Assembly: GCA_049511715.1 (NCBI GenBank)
Contig: JBEKXU010000011.1
Coordinates: 1-64,000, forward strand
DNA length: 64,000 bases
Origin: JBEKHT01 sp049511715
GTDB taxonomy: Bacteria; Chloroflexota; Anaerolineae; Anaerolineales; RBG-16-64-43
Direction: 5' to 3'
Shown: positions 26,811-35,634 of the stretch, in pieces
How the letters are laid out: each line of letters starts with the position of its first letter
Position numbering within the stretch: position 1 is the first letter of the stretch
Notes under the pieces: model-generated
Told to the model about the DNA's origin: nothing
Seen by the model: only the letters and a program-made list of their open reading frames with translations
Database searches by the model: none
Made by a program: the position numbers and the translations under genes

Positions 26811-27484
26811 AGAAGGGGCGCATTGTTGACCTGTCCCAGCTGATCTTCAGCGGGCAGGAGGAATACAAGCTGGAGCTCAAGACTTTCCAGCTCGATGAGT
26901 TGCTGCCCGCATACCACCGCGCGGAAGGGCAATGGTACGTGATGACCGAGGTGGTATTCTGGAGTCATGTCGGAACCCACCTGGAGGCCCCTCGCCATTA
27001 TGTGAAGGATGGTGCCGACATCGCGGAGCTGCCTCTGGAGCGCCTGATCGGTCCCGCGATCATCGTGGACTTCTCCCGCAAGGGCACAAACGAACCCATC
27101 CGCCTCGACGAAATGCAAGCCGCGGGGGACATCCAGGTAGGCGACCGGGTGCTGATCAAGACAGGACGCGATCGGTTCTACCGAACCCCCCAGGCCCACG
27201 ACCGCCCCTATCTGACGACCGAGGCGACGCGGTGGCTGGCAGAGGACCGGCGCATCGGCCTGTTAGGCACGGACGCCTCAGGCTTCGAGGTACGTGGCAT
27301 TGACACCCAGCCTGATCACCAGATCTTGTTCGAGCATGGCATTCCGGTGCTCGAACACCTGACGAATCTGGGCGCTCTGTCTTCCAAACGGGTGTGGCTG
27401 CTCGTGCAGCCTTGGAAAGTACGCGATCTGGACAGCTGTCCCGTGCGGGTGGTCGCGATTGAGGGCCTGTGCGATGGCGATTGA
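26807..27484 (+). CDS. Cyclase-family hydrolase (kynurenine formamidase / isatin hydrolase superfamily) 1
   Basis: 225 residues. The metal-binding motif HVGTHLEAPRHY is at 54-65; the classical form is HxGTHxDxPxH, here with Glu for Asp. A later LLGTDASGFEV is also typical. Members hydrolyse amides, lactones or cyclic diketone-like rings with divalent metals. A GTG start with AAAGGAG upstream overlaps the E1 beta stop (GTGA), and the 3' end overlaps E2 by 11 bases. This is therefore an integral member of the dehydrogenase operon. A homologue at 57158 has the same association. Confidence 0.85.
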   Translation: MKKGRIVDLSQLIFSGQEEYKLELKTFQLDELLPAYHRAEGQWYVMTEVVFWSHVGTHLEAPRHYVKDGADIAELPLERLIGPAIIVDFSRKGTNEPIRLDEMQAAGDIQVGDRVLIKTGRDRFYRTPQAHDRPYLTTEATRWLAEDRRIGLLGTDASGFEVRGIDTQPDHQILFEHGIPVLEHLTNLGALSSKRVWLLVQPWKVRDLDSCPVRVVAIEGLCDGD

Positions 27485-28658
27485 GATCATCGTTCCAAAC
27501 CTGGGTGAAATCGGTGAGCCGGTGACCATTGCCCACTGGTATAAGCAACCTGGTGATCGGGTCCGGGCCGGGGAGCCGCTTTTTGATGCTGAGACAGCCA
27601 AGGCGACGTTGACGATCGAAGCCGCTGAGAGCGGGCGATTGGAGAAAATCATTGTGGCCGAGGGAGTCCAGGTGCCGATCGGGACCGTGGTTGCCTGGCT
27701 GGTGCGTGAGGGCGAATCCGAGACGCAAGGCCCTCAGGCTATCGGCGATACCGTTCCACAACCCGTCGGTGCACCGCGGGAACCGATCCAGGGCCGCGCC
27801 GCTGCGGAAGGCGTGAACCCACCGAACGCCCCAGCCGGGCCGCGCGATCGTCCCTATGCCTCACCCAAAGTCCGTCGCATGGCTCAGGAGCGGGGGATAT
27901 CCCTCGAGGGGATCGTGGGCAGCGGGCCGGGTGGGCTCATCGTCGTGGAGGATCTAGATTCCGCTCCCGTGAGGGCTAGCGAAACCTTGCGCGAGGTCGT
28001 CGCGCGTCGGATGGCTGAGGCGAAGGCCACGATCCCTCACTTCTATCTGCTGGCGGAAGTCGACATGAGCGGAATAGAGGGGCTGCGAGCCTCCTGTGCC
28101 AGTTTGCCCGGCTGGAAATCGCCCCCGACCTACAGTGTCCTGTTAGTGCGCGCGATCGGTCTGACGCTGGCCAGACTTCCCTCTCATAACCTGGTGATGC
28201 ACGAGGGACGTCCGGCAAGACATCCTTCCACCGATGTGGGCTTGGCCGTCGCAACACCGGCCGGCCTGATCGCCCCGGTAATGCGAGATGTCGCCTCCAA
28301 ACCGCTGTTGCAGGTTGCCGCGCGCGTGCAAGCTCTGGTGGAGGGAGCCAGGGCTGGTCGGCTGAATGCCAGCGATCTCGGGCCCCACGCGGTAACGCTT
28401 TCCAACCTGGGGATGCAAGGGGTGGACGCGTTTATTGGCATCATTGACCCGCCGGGGACGATGTTGCTCGCGGTGGGCCGGGTCACCGACCGGGTGGTGG
28501 CGCGCGACGGGCAGGTTGCCATTCGGCCAATGCTCACTCTGGCTGGCTCGTTTGATCACCGGGCTTTTGATGGCGCCTTGGCAGCCGCGTTCGTAGACCA
28601 ACTCCGTCAGCTCCTGGAAAACCCGTCTGAATTGATGGGCGAAGGAGCTCTCTCTTAA
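27474..28658 (+). CDS. Dihydrolipoamide acyltransferase E2 (set 2)
   Basis: 394 residues: lipoyl domain with Lys43 in the variant motif ETAKAT, subunit-binding domain (about 124-160, SPKVRRMAQERGISLEGI), and a catalytic domain ending FDHRAFDG with His362 and Asp366. ETAKA in place of ETDKA is shared with set 4. The ATG lies inside the cyclase gene. No E3 gene is nearby. Confidence 0.9.
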   Translation: MAIEIIVPNLGEIGEPVTIAHWYKQPGDRVRAGEPLFDAETAKATLTIEAAESGRLEKIIVAEGVQVPIGTVVAWLVREGESETQGPQAIGDTVPQPVGAPREPIQGRAAAEGVNPPNAPAGPRDRPYASPKVRRMAQERGISLEGIVGSGPGGLIVVEDLDSAPVRASETLREVVARRMAEAKATIPHFYLLAEVDMSGIEGLRASCASLPGWKSPPTYSVLLVRAIGLTLARLPSHNLVMHEGRPARHPSTDVGLAVATPAGLIAPVMRDVASKPLLQVAARVQALVEGARAGRLNASDLGPHAVTLSNLGMQGVDAFIGIIDPPGTMLLAVGRVTDRVVARDGQVAIRPMLTLAGSFDHRAFDGALAAAFVDQLRQLLENPSELMGEGALS

Positions 28659-28674
28659 GGCCTAAGAGGCTCGG

Positions 28675-29124
28675 ATGAGAATCATTATCGGGAGTGATCA
28701 CGTAGGCCGTTCCCTCAAAGACCTGCTGCGGGCTCACTTGGAAGAGCGAGGTCTGGAGGTTACGGACATCGGCGTGCATGACGACAAGCCGGTGGACTAC
28801 CCCGACATTGCGCAAGCGGTCGCCGAAGCCATAGCCTCAGGGCAGTTTAGCCGAGGGCTTCTGGTCTGCGGAACGGGGATCGGAATGGCGATTGCCGCCA
28901 ATAAAGTCCCCGGGGTGCGAGCGGCGTGTTGCCATGATCCCTATTCCGCGGAACGGGCTCGCAAGAGCAATGACGCGCAGGTGATTACCCTGGGGGCTCT
29001 GGTGATCGGGGCCGCCTTGGCCCGGTCCCTGCTGGATATCTGGTTGGAGTCTGAATTTGCCTCTGGACCGTCGCAGGCGAAGGTGGAAAAGATCAAAGCG
29101 CTGGATGAACGCTACCGCCGGTGA
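28675..29124 (+). CDS. rpiB: RpiB / LacAB-family sugar phosphate isomerase 2
   Basis: 149 residues with GSDHVGRSLK (6-15) and Cys65 in CGTGIGMAIAANK. It differs from isomerase 1 at the ring-opening histidine region: RKSNDAQV places Ser98 where isomerase 1 has His100. A different substrate, for example a tetrose or hexose phosphate, is therefore possible. It starts 16 bases after E2 of set 2, so RpiB genes sit on both sides of this dehydrogenase set. Confidence 0.85.
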   Translation: MRIIIGSDHVGRSLKDLLRAHLEERGLEVTDIGVHDDKPVDYPDIAQAVAEAIASGQFSRGLLVCGTGIGMAIAANKVPGVRAACCHDPYSAERARKSNDAQVITLGALVIGAALARSLLDIWLESEFASGPSQAKVEKIKALDERYRR

Positions 29125-29227
29125 GAGCGTGGTTCATTGAGTGTGTCCCCGCCCTCTGGCACTTGGCGTCCACGAAGAAGACCCGGTCCCGTCGGCTCCC
29201 TGCCCATCCCGGAGAAGAGGAGTTCCC

Positions 29228-30016
29228 ATGAAAGCCTCAATCTGCATCGAGATGATCTTCACCGAAATGCCCTTTCTTGACCGCATTCGGGCCGCTGCGG
29301 ATGTGGGCTACGACGCGGTCGAATTCTGGACCTGGGAGGACAAGGAGCTTCCGGCCATCCGGGATGCTGCCGTCCGGGCCGGCATTGAGATCTCGGCCTT
29401 CCAGTCGAACCGCGGCGGTACGCTCATCAACCCGGAACACCGTCCCCGCTTCCTCCAAGGCATCCAGGAGTCCCTCACGCGCGCGAACGCGATGGGCGTA
29501 AGGAGCCTGTTCTTGCTGACGGATGAGCTGGGTCCCGACCGTAGCGTCCTGCACCGGTTCCCGGGCCTGTCCGAAGAAGCGAAACGCCAAAGCGTTCTGG
29601 AAGGACTCAAGATGCTCGCTCCGCTGGCGGAAAAAGCGGGGGTCACACTGAACCTGGAACCCCTCAACACGCTCGTGGATCATCCAGGCTACTGGCTCAA
29701 CCATTCCCGGCCGGGTCTGGAATTGGTGCTGAGCGTAAACAGCCCCAGTGTGCGCTTGCTCTTTGACATCTACCATATGCAAGTGATGGAAGGAAACCTG
29801 ATCGAAACGTTGACCGCCAACGTGAAGGCCATCGGCCACGTCCACGTCGCGGATGTGCCCGGCCGCCATGAGCCCGGGAGCGGTGAGATCAACTTCGCTC
29901 GGGTGTTTGAGGCGCTGAATCGAGCCGGCTACGAGGGCTATGTCGGGATGGAATTCAGTCCAACCGGGAACGCAAGGAAGGCCGCGACCGAAGCCCTGGC
30001 CCTCCTCAAGCCTTAG
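29228..30016 (+). CDS. hyi: Hydroxypyruvate isomerase-like TIM-barrel protein
   Basis: 262 residues of the xylose-isomerase-like TIM barrel. The metal-site residues are consistent: Glu144 in NLEPLNTLVDHPGYWL, Asp180 in LLFDIYHMQ, His206 in HVHVADVPGRHEPGSGEI, and Glu242 in GMEFSP. The PGRHEPGSGEIN segment is characteristic of hydroxypyruvate isomerases, which make tartronate semialdehyde. Related proteins epimerise ketoses or isomerise other 2-keto sugars. GAAGAGGAG precedes ATG 29228. The reductase family at 169 could consume its product. Confidence 0.78.
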   Translation: MKASICIEMIFTEMPFLDRIRAAADVGYDAVEFWTWEDKELPAIRDAAVRAGIEISAFQSNRGGTLINPEHRPRFLQGIQESLTRANAMGVRSLFLLTDELGPDRSVLHRFPGLSEEAKRQSVLEGLKMLAPLAEKAGVTLNLEPLNTLVDHPGYWLNHSRPGLELVLSVNSPSVRLLFDIYHMQVMEGNLIETLTANVKAIGHVHVADVPGRHEPGSGEINFARVFEALNRAGYEGYVGMEFSPTGNARKAATEALALLKP

Positions 30017-30125
30017 GAACCTGCCCGCGGATCGGCGTATCGATTAGGGTTTCGCGCTGAGGATTTGCCCTGTCAGGTTGGGAGGGAAGTTGAGCAAGAG
30101 TCCCAGACGGCCCGTGGAGGGAGAC

Positions 30126-31085
30126 ATGGAGATTCCGAAAGAAACGCTGGTGCTCATGTACGAAAGAATGTTGAGAATTCGCCACTTCGAAGGCCGCGTC
30201 AAGGACCTTTTTGCCCGAGGCGAGTTACCCGGGTTCGTCCACTTGTACTTGGGCGAGGAAGCGGTGGCTGTCGGAGCGTGTGCCGCACTGAGGGACGATG
30301 ACTACATTACGAGCACCCACCGCGGTCACGGTCACATTCTGGCCAAGGGCGGGGAAATGAAGTACATGATGGCAGAGCTCTACGGCAAGGCGACGGGGTA
30401 CAACAAGGGAAAGGGGGGCTCGATGCACATCGCCTGGCCCAAGCTCGGTATTTTGGGGGCCAACGGGATCGTGGGGGCGGGCATACCGATTGCGACCGGT
30501 GCCGCCCTCTCGGCCAAGTATCGAAAATCCGGGCAGGTCACGATATGTTTCTTCGGAGACGGCGCCTCCAATGAAGGCATGTTTCACGAGTCGCTGAACA
30601 TCGCGGGGGCCTTCGATCTGCCGATTGTCTACGTTTGCGAGAACAACTTGTACGCCGTGGGCACGCGCCAGGCGGACGTTCGGGTCGTCGAAGACATTGC
30701 TGACCGAGCGACCGGGTACGGCATGCCGGGTCTGGTGGTCGACGGCAACGATGTCATCGCAGTCTATGAGGCCTCCAAGGCGGCCGTGGCGCGGGCCAGG
30801 GCGGGGGAAGGGCCGACGTTGCTCGAATGCAAGACCTACCGCTGGCGCCCCCATTTCGAGGGCGAGGTGGACAACTACCGGCCCCGAGAAGAGGTGGAGG
30901 CCTGGATGAAGCGGGAGCCGTTAGCACCCTACCGGAACTTGCTGATCGAACAGCGGACACTATCCGCAGAAGAGGCGGACGCCCTCGAGCGACGGGTCAT
31001 CAAGGACCTGGACGAGGCGGTGGAATTCGCGCGGCAAAGCCCGCTGCCGGCACCGGAATCGGCGCTGGAGGGACTTTGGGCGTGA
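30126..31085 (+). CDS. acoA: Acetoin dehydrogenase-type E1 alpha (set 3)
   Basis: 319 residues, the compact length typical of AcoA. THRGHGH is at 64-70, and the thiamine-diphosphate motif runs from GDGASNEG (144) to ENN (172-174). GGAGGGAG precedes ATG 30126. Assignment as acetoin dehydrogenase rests on the acoX homologue at 34407 in the same stretch. Another 2-oxo substrate remains possible. Confidence 0.86.
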   Translation: MEIPKETLVLMYERMLRIRHFEGRVKDLFARGELPGFVHLYLGEEAVAVGACAALRDDDYITSTHRGHGHILAKGGEMKYMMAELYGKATGYNKGKGGSMHIAWPKLGILGANGIVGAGIPIATGAALSAKYRKSGQVTICFFGDGASNEGMFHESLNIAGAFDLPIVYVCENNLYAVGTRQADVRVVEDIADRATGYGMPGLVVDGNDVIAVYEASKAAVARARAGEGPTLLECKTYRWRPHFEGEVDNYRPREEVEAWMKREPLAPYRNLLIEQRTLSAEEADALERRVIKDLDEAVEFARQSPLPAPESALEGLWA

Positions 31086-31172
31086 CTCCCTCCAGGAGGG
31101 GAAGAGGGCGGGCGCGCCCGAACCGAGGAACCACGTTCAGCTCAGGGAAGCCAGTTCCCCCAGGAGCAAAAA

Positions 31173-32159
31173 ATGAGGCAGCTATTCCTAAATCAAGCCA
31201 TTGCTGAAGCTCTGGCAGAGGAAATGCGTCGCGACCCTTCCGTGGTTTTGTGGGGGATCGACATCGGTCCATATGGGGGCGCCAATGCGGCGACCAAGGG
31301 GTTGTTTGAGGAGTTTGGCCGAGAACGCGTGATCGACATGCCGGTCTCGGAACTGAGCTATGTCGGTCTGGGCGTGGGTGCGGCGGCAACAGGAATCCGG
31401 CCCGTGGTCGAATTGCAATTCTCGGATTGGATCACGCTGGCCACCGAGATGATCATAAACCAGGCGGCCAAAATGCGATATGTGTTCGGCGGCATCCTGG
31501 AAATGCCCCTGGTGATCCGGGCGCCCGTGGGAGGCTATCTGTCGGCTGGAGCGGTGCACTCGAACAGCTTTGAGGCGATGTTCTCCTTTGTGCCTGGGAT
31601 CAAGGTCGTGATGCCCTCCAACCCTTACGACGCCAAGGGCTTGCTCAAGACCGCTATTCGCGACAACAACCTGGTGCTGTTCTTTGAACACAAGAAACTA
31701 TACGGAATCAAGGGGGACGTGCCCGAGGAAGAGTACACCCTTCCGCTCGGCAAGGCCGAGGTGAAGCGGCGGGGGGAGGACCTTACCATCGTCACCTATG
31801 GGTTCATGGTCGGCATGAGTCTCTCGGCGGCCGAGAAGCTTGCTCGCAAGGGGGTGAGCGCAGAGGTGATCGATCTGCGCACGATCGACCCCATGGATGA
31901 AGAGGCTATCTTGACCTCCGTCAAGAAGACCGGTCACTTGGTAGTGGTGCAGGAGACCTGGCGTGAATGTAGTGTCAGCGCGGAGGTCGCGGCTGTTGTG
32001 GCCGAGAAGGCCTTGGACTACTTGGATGCCCCGGTCGTAAGGGTGACCGCCAAAGACGTGCCCGTGCCCTTCAGTCCCGTCTTGGAGAGTTTCGTGCTAC
32101 CGCAGGAGGGGGATATTCTCGACGCCGCCAACCGCGTTCTGGGGCGGGTCCCGGAATGA
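31173..32159 (+). CDS. acoB: Acetoin dehydrogenase-type E1 beta (set 3)
   Basis: 328 residues. SELSYVGLGVGAA, FSDWITLATEM, RYVFGGI and VIDLRTIDPMDEEAI mark the E1 beta fold. SDWITLA and the FGG signature are shared with set 1. The loop after HKKLYG is short, as in set 1. AGGAG lies before the ATG. It follows the alpha gene by 87 bases. Between it and its likely E2 partner are an SDR, a zinc dehydrogenase and acoX. Confidence 0.87.
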   Translation: MRQLFLNQAIAEALAEEMRRDPSVVLWGIDIGPYGGANAATKGLFEEFGRERVIDMPVSELSYVGLGVGAAATGIRPVVELQFSDWITLATEMIINQAAKMRYVFGGILEMPLVIRAPVGGYLSAGAVHSNSFEAMFSFVPGIKVVMPSNPYDAKGLLKTAIRDNNLVLFFEHKKLYGIKGDVPEEEYTLPLGKAEVKRRGEDLTIVTYGFMVGMSLSAAEKLARKGVSAEVIDLRTIDPMDEEAILTSVKKTGHLVVVQETWRECSVSAEVAAVVAEKALDYLDAPVVRVTAKDVPVPFSPVLESFVLPQEGDILDAANRVLGRVPE

Positions 32160-32169
32160 GTCTGCGGGT

Positions 32170-32189
32170 CCCCGGACTTGACTCCGGGG
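32170..32189 (+). terminator. Intercistronic hairpin after set 3 E1 beta
   Basis: CCCCGGA and TCCGGGG form a 7-bp stem with a six-base loop ten bases after the E1 beta stop. No T-run follows. It may lower read-through or stabilise the upstream mRNA. Confidence 0.35.
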
Positions 32190-32238
32190 GGAGACGGGGT
32201 CCTACGGCGTGGGTCGGACGCGTTTGAGAGGAGCGTCT

Positions 32239-33003
32239 ATGCTGCTGTTGGATGGCAAGGTTGCGATTGTGACGGGGGCCGCGCAAGGTATCGGGCTGGC
32301 CATTGCCGACACCTTTGCTGAACAGGGGGCCCATGTGGTGCTGGCAGATATTCAGCTCGAAGAGGCCCGCGAAGCGGCCAGAGTCATATCCGCGAATACG
32401 GGCCGCCCTGCGCTGGCCTTGAAGCTCGATGTGACCGACCGGTCCCAGGCCGAGGAGACCGTGAGTCGTGCGGTCCAGGAGTATGGCCGGCTGGATATCC
32501 TGGTTAACAATGCCGGCGTCCATCGGCCGCACCCAGTTCTCGATTTCCCAGAGGCCGATTGGGACGCCGTCTTCGAAGTCAATGTCAAGGGCACCTTCCT
32601 ATGCTCCCAAGCCGCCGCCCGGGTGATGGTCAAGCAGGGGCAAGGCGGCAGCATCGTGATCATCTCATCCGCCTCGGGCAAGAAGCCCGATCGTCAGGGG
32701 GCGGCCTACTGCGCCTCCAAGTCCGCCCAGATCGGCTTGATGCGAGTCCTGGCGCTCGAACTGGGTGAGTATCGGATCCGGGTCAACGCCATTCTGCCCG
32801 GTGCGACAGACACCGCGTTGCTGCGCAATCTGTTCGCCAGCGACCCTGGCCTGGAAGGACAGCTGCGGGAGAGGACGCCGCTGGGTAAGATGGCCCTCCC
32901 GAGCGATCAGGCCAACGCGGCTCTCTTCCTAGCCTCGGACCTGGCAAGCCATGTCACCGGGGAACAATTGGTAGTCTCCGGTGGGGAGTTTATGGCGGGG
33001 TAG
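32239..33003 (+). CDS. Short-chain dehydrogenase/reductase
   Basis: 254 residues. TGAAQGIG is at 12-19, Asp37 suggests NAD use, NNAG is at 90-93, and the catalytic serine (143 or 144), Tyr157 and Lys161 (YCASK) are present. It probably oxidises a polyol, sugar acid or acetoin-like alcohol. GAGAGGAG precedes ATG 32239. It lies inside the set 3 region between E1 beta and the zinc dehydrogenase. Confidence 0.87.
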   Translation: MLLLDGKVAIVTGAAQGIGLAIADTFAEQGAHVVLADIQLEEAREAARVISANTGRPALALKLDVTDRSQAEETVSRAVQEYGRLDILVNNAGVHRPHPVLDFPEADWDAVFEVNVKGTFLCSQAAARVMVKQGQGGSIVIISSASGKKPDRQGAAYCASKSAQIGLMRVLALELGEYRIRVNAILPGATDTALLRNLFASDPGLEGQLRERTPLGKMALPSDQANAALFLASDLASHVTGEQLVVSGGEFMAG

Positions 33004-33010
33004 ATATAGA

Positions 33011-33042
33011 GAGCGGTTAGGCTCTGGTCCCCCGCTTTTTCT
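33011..33042 (+). terminator. Possible weak terminator after the SDR gene
   Basis: AGCGG (33012-33016) can pair with CCGCT (33032-33036), and a run of five T follows directly. The stem is only 5 bp with a long loop, so this is tentative. A 296-base gap before the next gene fits a transcription break. Confidence 0.3.
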
Positions 33043-33299
33043 GTCGTGGATCGGCCGGAGTGGTTAAGCCCGGGGCATCCGAGAGGGCTACGCTGGCCAA
33101 TGGGCTCCATTCGACCCGCGGTTGCGCGGCAAGCGCCCGGTGTCACGGGCCTCAGCCTCGGCCTCGGTGAACCCACGACGGTGTTCATGCCGATTGAAGG
33201 TTCTTGGTTTGTCCGCCGTGTCCGGACCCATCGATCGTCGCTCTTCGCCCGCCGACCTGGTAGGAGTACCGAAGGGCTGTACAGTTTCCTGGAGGAAAC

Positions 33300-34307
33300 A
33301 TGAACGGCGAAATGTGGGGCGTGCACTTCCTGGGACGCGGGCGAATCTCGCTTGACCGGATGCCGATCCCGGAGCCCAAGGATCAGGATGTCCTCGTGCA
33401 GATCAAGGTGGCCGGCATCTGCGGGACAGACCGGGAAAACCTGCTGGGCTCGGGCCAAACCGTGGTGCCCGGGCACGAAAACGCGGGGGTGGTTGCCGCC
33501 ACAGACAAGGCGCTCCGCCTCAAGGTCGGCGATCGGGTGGGCATCAATTGCCATATCACTTGCAGGAGGTGTGAGTACTGCCTGAGGGGTGACCTGTACT
33601 TCTGTCCCGAATTGAAAGTCGTCGGCTTCGACATCGATGGCGGCTTTGCCGAATATGCCCTTATCCCAGAACCCTGCTGCATGTTTCTTCCCGCGGACAT
33701 CTCGTTTGACGCGGGCTCCCTGCTGATGGACGTTTTCGGAACCGCCTATCGGGGCGTCAAGCAGGGCAGGCCACTGCCGGGCGACCAGGTCGCCGTTTGG
33801 GGCGCCGGCCCCATTGGTCTGGCGGCGATGCTCACGGCCAAGCATCTCGGAGCACAGGTCGCGAGTATCGACTTCAACCAGCACCGACTCGAGACCGCCA
33901 GAAACCTGGGGGCCCAGCTTGTCCTCAATCCGGGGCGAGAGGATGTCGTGGCGGCTCTCATGGAGTGGACTGCAGGTCGAGGCCTGGATATCGCGTATGA
34001 GTGCGTCGGCAACGAGCAGGCGGCTCTCCAAGCATTGTCTGCCTTGCGGAAGCGTGGCAGGCTGGGGGTGATCGGCGTCAGTGACCACCTGACAATCAAT
34101 CCCTGGGAACAGCTCATCCGCCGGGAGTTGAGCCTGTATGGATCGCGGAACTTCACACTGCCCGAGTTTGACGAGATGGTCTCGATTGTCCGGCATGGGC
34201 TGCCCGTGGAAAAGATTATTAGCCATCGGTTCCCGATGGATCAGGCGGCCGACGCCTTTGAGGTGTTTCGTTCTGGCGAGTGCGAGAAGGTGACCCTGGT
34301 TGCCTGA
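33300..34307 (+). CDS. Zinc-dependent alcohol / polyol dehydrogenase
   Basis: 335 residues, medium-chain family. Catalytic Cys41 (AGICGTD), His59-Glu60 (PGHEN), complete structural zinc site Cys88, 91, 94 and 102, and nucleotide-binding WGAGPIG near 164-170. It probably oxidises a secondary alcohol of a polyol or sugar acid with NAD. TGGAGGA precedes the ATG. It sits between set 3 E1 and acoX, consistent with supplying a ketone to the complex. Confidence 0.85.
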   Translation: MNGEMWGVHFLGRGRISLDRMPIPEPKDQDVLVQIKVAGICGTDRENLLGSGQTVVPGHENAGVVAATDKALRLKVGDRVGINCHITCRRCEYCLRGDLYFCPELKVVGFDIDGGFAEYALIPEPCCMFLPADISFDAGSLLMDVFGTAYRGVKQGRPLPGDQVAVWGAGPIGLAAMLTAKHLGAQVASIDFNQHRLETARNLGAQLVLNPGREDVVAALMEWTAGRGLDIAYECVGNEQAALQALSALRKRGRLGVIGVSDHLTINPWEQLIRRELSLYGSRNFTLPEFDEMVSIVRHGLPVEKIISHRFPMDQAADAFEVFRSGECEKVTLVA

Positions 34308-34406
34308 TCCTGCCTTGACCCAGATGGGGCGGGGGCGGCTCATTCCTTCGGCCGCTCTTGAGGCGAAAGGGATCCAGAAGGGCTTGTTTATCGCGGAGCT
34401 TCGGTC

Positions 34407-35441
34407 TTGAGCCTAGTCGGCATCATTGCGAACCCTTCCTCGGGGAAAGACATTCGCCGTCTTGTCGCCCATGCTGTGGTGGCGGGAAACCGCGAAAAAG
34501 TCAGCCTCTTGCGGCGGATGCTGGTCGGGCTCCATGCTGCCGAGGTGGCGGACGTGCAGATCATGCCAGACCGTTTCGGATTGGGTCGCCAGGCCATCCA
34601 CGAGTTGGGGCGCACTCAGCCAGAAGTCGTGAAAGCCGTCCGCCTCTTGGAGATGAGTTGCGCGGGCAACAGGAGCGACTCGCTCCGCGCGGCATCCATC
34701 CTCAGGGAACTAGGGGCGGGTTGCATCCTAACCCTGGGAGGCGATGGTACGGTGGGCGCGGTCGCCAAGGGGAGTGGAGACGTGCCAATCCTGGCCGTAT
34801 CCATGGGCACGAACAACGTGGTGCCGCAGTTCATCGAGGGAACGATCGCGGGACTGGCGGCTGGCATCGTAGCCCGCCAGGGATGGAAAGAAGAAGACGG
34901 GTGGTGTTATCGCGCCAAGCGGATTGAGGTCTCGGTCAATGGACAAGTGGTGAACAACGCCCTGGTCGATGTCGCGGCCGTGGCGGGCTCCCATGTGGGC
35001 ACCCGGGCGGTATGGGAACCCGACACGCTGCGCCAGATTGTCGTAACCCGGGCTTCACCCAGCAGCATCGGCCTTTCCGCCATTATTGCAAGCATGCACA
35101 TCATCTCGGAAGAAGACGCGTTCGGCGCGGTGGCGAGGGTTGGAGGTGATGGCCCGGTCACGGACGTATTGACCGCGCTTGCTCCCGGCCTCGTGGCGCA
35201 TGTTCGCATCGCGGAGCTGACTCTCCTTCCTCCAGATCGTCCCTGGCCTGTGGTGCCCGAGCGTCCGTTGCTCTTGGCGCTGGACGGAGAGCGAGACATC
35301 GGCCTGTTTCCCGATGACCAGGCCTTCTTCACGCTGCGGACGGGTGGTCCGCGCATCGTCCGGGCGGAACGCGTCATGGAAGAAGCGGCCCGCCGTCATC
35401 TTTTTGTTTCCCAGGGAGCAGCCCCCAGGGATCTTGCCTAG
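34407..35441 (+). CDS. acoX: AcoX-like ATP-NAD kinase family protein
   Basis: 344 residues. The NAD-kinase-like motif GGDGT (111-115) is followed by SMGTNN (132-137), and the N-terminus is GIIANPSSGKDIRR. Such proteins are encoded in acetoin (aco) operons, where AcoX lies with the E1 and E2 genes; its biochemical role there is poorly defined. The TTG start at 34407 is chosen because the family N-terminus begins immediately and GGAG lies about 10 bases upstream. It is the best evidence that set 3 is acetoin-related. Confidence 0.8.
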   Translation: MSLVGIIANPSSGKDIRRLVAHAVVAGNREKVSLLRRMLVGLHAAEVADVQIMPDRFGLGRQAIHELGRTQPEVVKAVRLLEMSCAGNRSDSLRAASILRELGAGCILTLGGDGTVGAVAKGSGDVPILAVSMGTNNVVPQFIEGTIAGLAAGIVARQGWKEEDGWCYRAKRIEVSVNGQVVNNALVDVAAVAGSHVGTRAVWEPDTLRQIVVTRASPSSIGLSAIIASMHIISEEDAFGAVARVGGDGPVTDVLTALAPGLVAHVRIAELTLLPPDRPWPVVPERPLLLALDGERDIGLFPDDQAFFTLRTGGPRIVRAERVMEEAARRHLFVSQGAAPRDLA

Positions 35442-35634
35442 GGCAACCGGCCACAAGAATCCACCGCCCTGTGTGCCGGGCCCCCTCTGGATCGGTATGC
35501 AGGGCGTGCGCGGGGGTCAGAAAGGCCGGGATTGAGAGAGCTTCCCCGCTGGATCGGAGAAGCGAACCTCTGGATCTGGCGGGATGTGTCGGGCCAGGAA
35601 AGGGCAAGGGATCCGAAAAGTTGCCGAGGTATCC

